A DNA stretch of 19,182 nucleotides from Haplosporangium gracile (lineage: Eukaryota > Mortierellomycota > Mortierellomycetes > Mortierellales > Mortierellaceae). The notes beneath the pieces were generated by a model, which saw nothing but the letters and a program-made list of their open reading frames with translations, ran no database searches and was not told where the DNA came from. This document shows positions 19,166 to 19,182 of the stretch, in pieces. The stretch covers positions 1 through 19,182 of the forward strand of contig JAAAUF010000265.1 in NCBI GenBank assembly GCA_015499985.1. Reading direction: 5' to 3'. A program made the translations under genes and the position numbers. Numbering within the stretch: the first letter of the stretch is position 1; each line of letters opens with the position of its first letter.

Positions 19166-19182
19166 CTACACAGTAGCAGCAG

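Overview
This window is nuclear DNA from a filamentous fungus. The genes are split by short GT-AG introns with GTATGT, GTAAGT or GTAC donors and occasional CTAAC-type branch sites. Leaders and promoters are CT-rich, and there is no operon structure or Shine-Dalgarno signal. The style of the conserved proteins, and a decayed leucine-rich-repeat ORF of a kind I associate with Mortierella-like genomes, point to an early-diverging fungus (Mucoromycota/Mortierellomycota). That placement is inference from protein style, not from a search.

Layout from left to right: RER1 (minus, 3 exons), a METTL23-type methyltransferase (minus, 3 exons), TBCC (plus, 5 exons), dolichyldiphosphatase CAX4/DOLPP1 (plus, 4 exons), N-myristoyltransferase NMT1 (plus, 4 exons), a 2.5 kb stretch with no gene I recognise, a large PX-PB1 scaffold protein (plus, 2 exons with a 1.3 kb intron), a decayed LRR pseudogene (minus), and the 3' part of a PHO91/PHO90-type phosphate transporter (minus, running off the right edge). 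I worked out exon boundaries by hand from reading-frame continuity and family alignment. All junctions of the conserved genes keep phase.

Most genes are housekeeping and not obviously one pathway. They cover ER retrieval (RER1), dolichol recycling for N-glycosylation (CAX4), protein myristoylation (NMT1), tubulin folding (TBCC), phosphate transport (PHO91), polarity or membrane signalling (PX-PB1) and protein methylation (METTL23-like). I see no mobile element, CRISPR array, tRNA, rRNA or coherent novel gene system.

The items most worth a second look are these. Two introns have a length divisible by three and no stop codon, so retention would insert 33 or 60 residues into enzyme cores. A 10-bp-spaced inverted repeat lies in the 135-bp METTL23/TBCC divergent promoter. 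The PX-PB1 protein has a Bem1-like C-terminal half but no SH3 domain, and its long intron may house an alternative promoter. The LRR remnant stays in one frame across two nonsense codons. An unexplained island at about 9.66-9.97 kb carries small hairpins and a Cys-containing frame.
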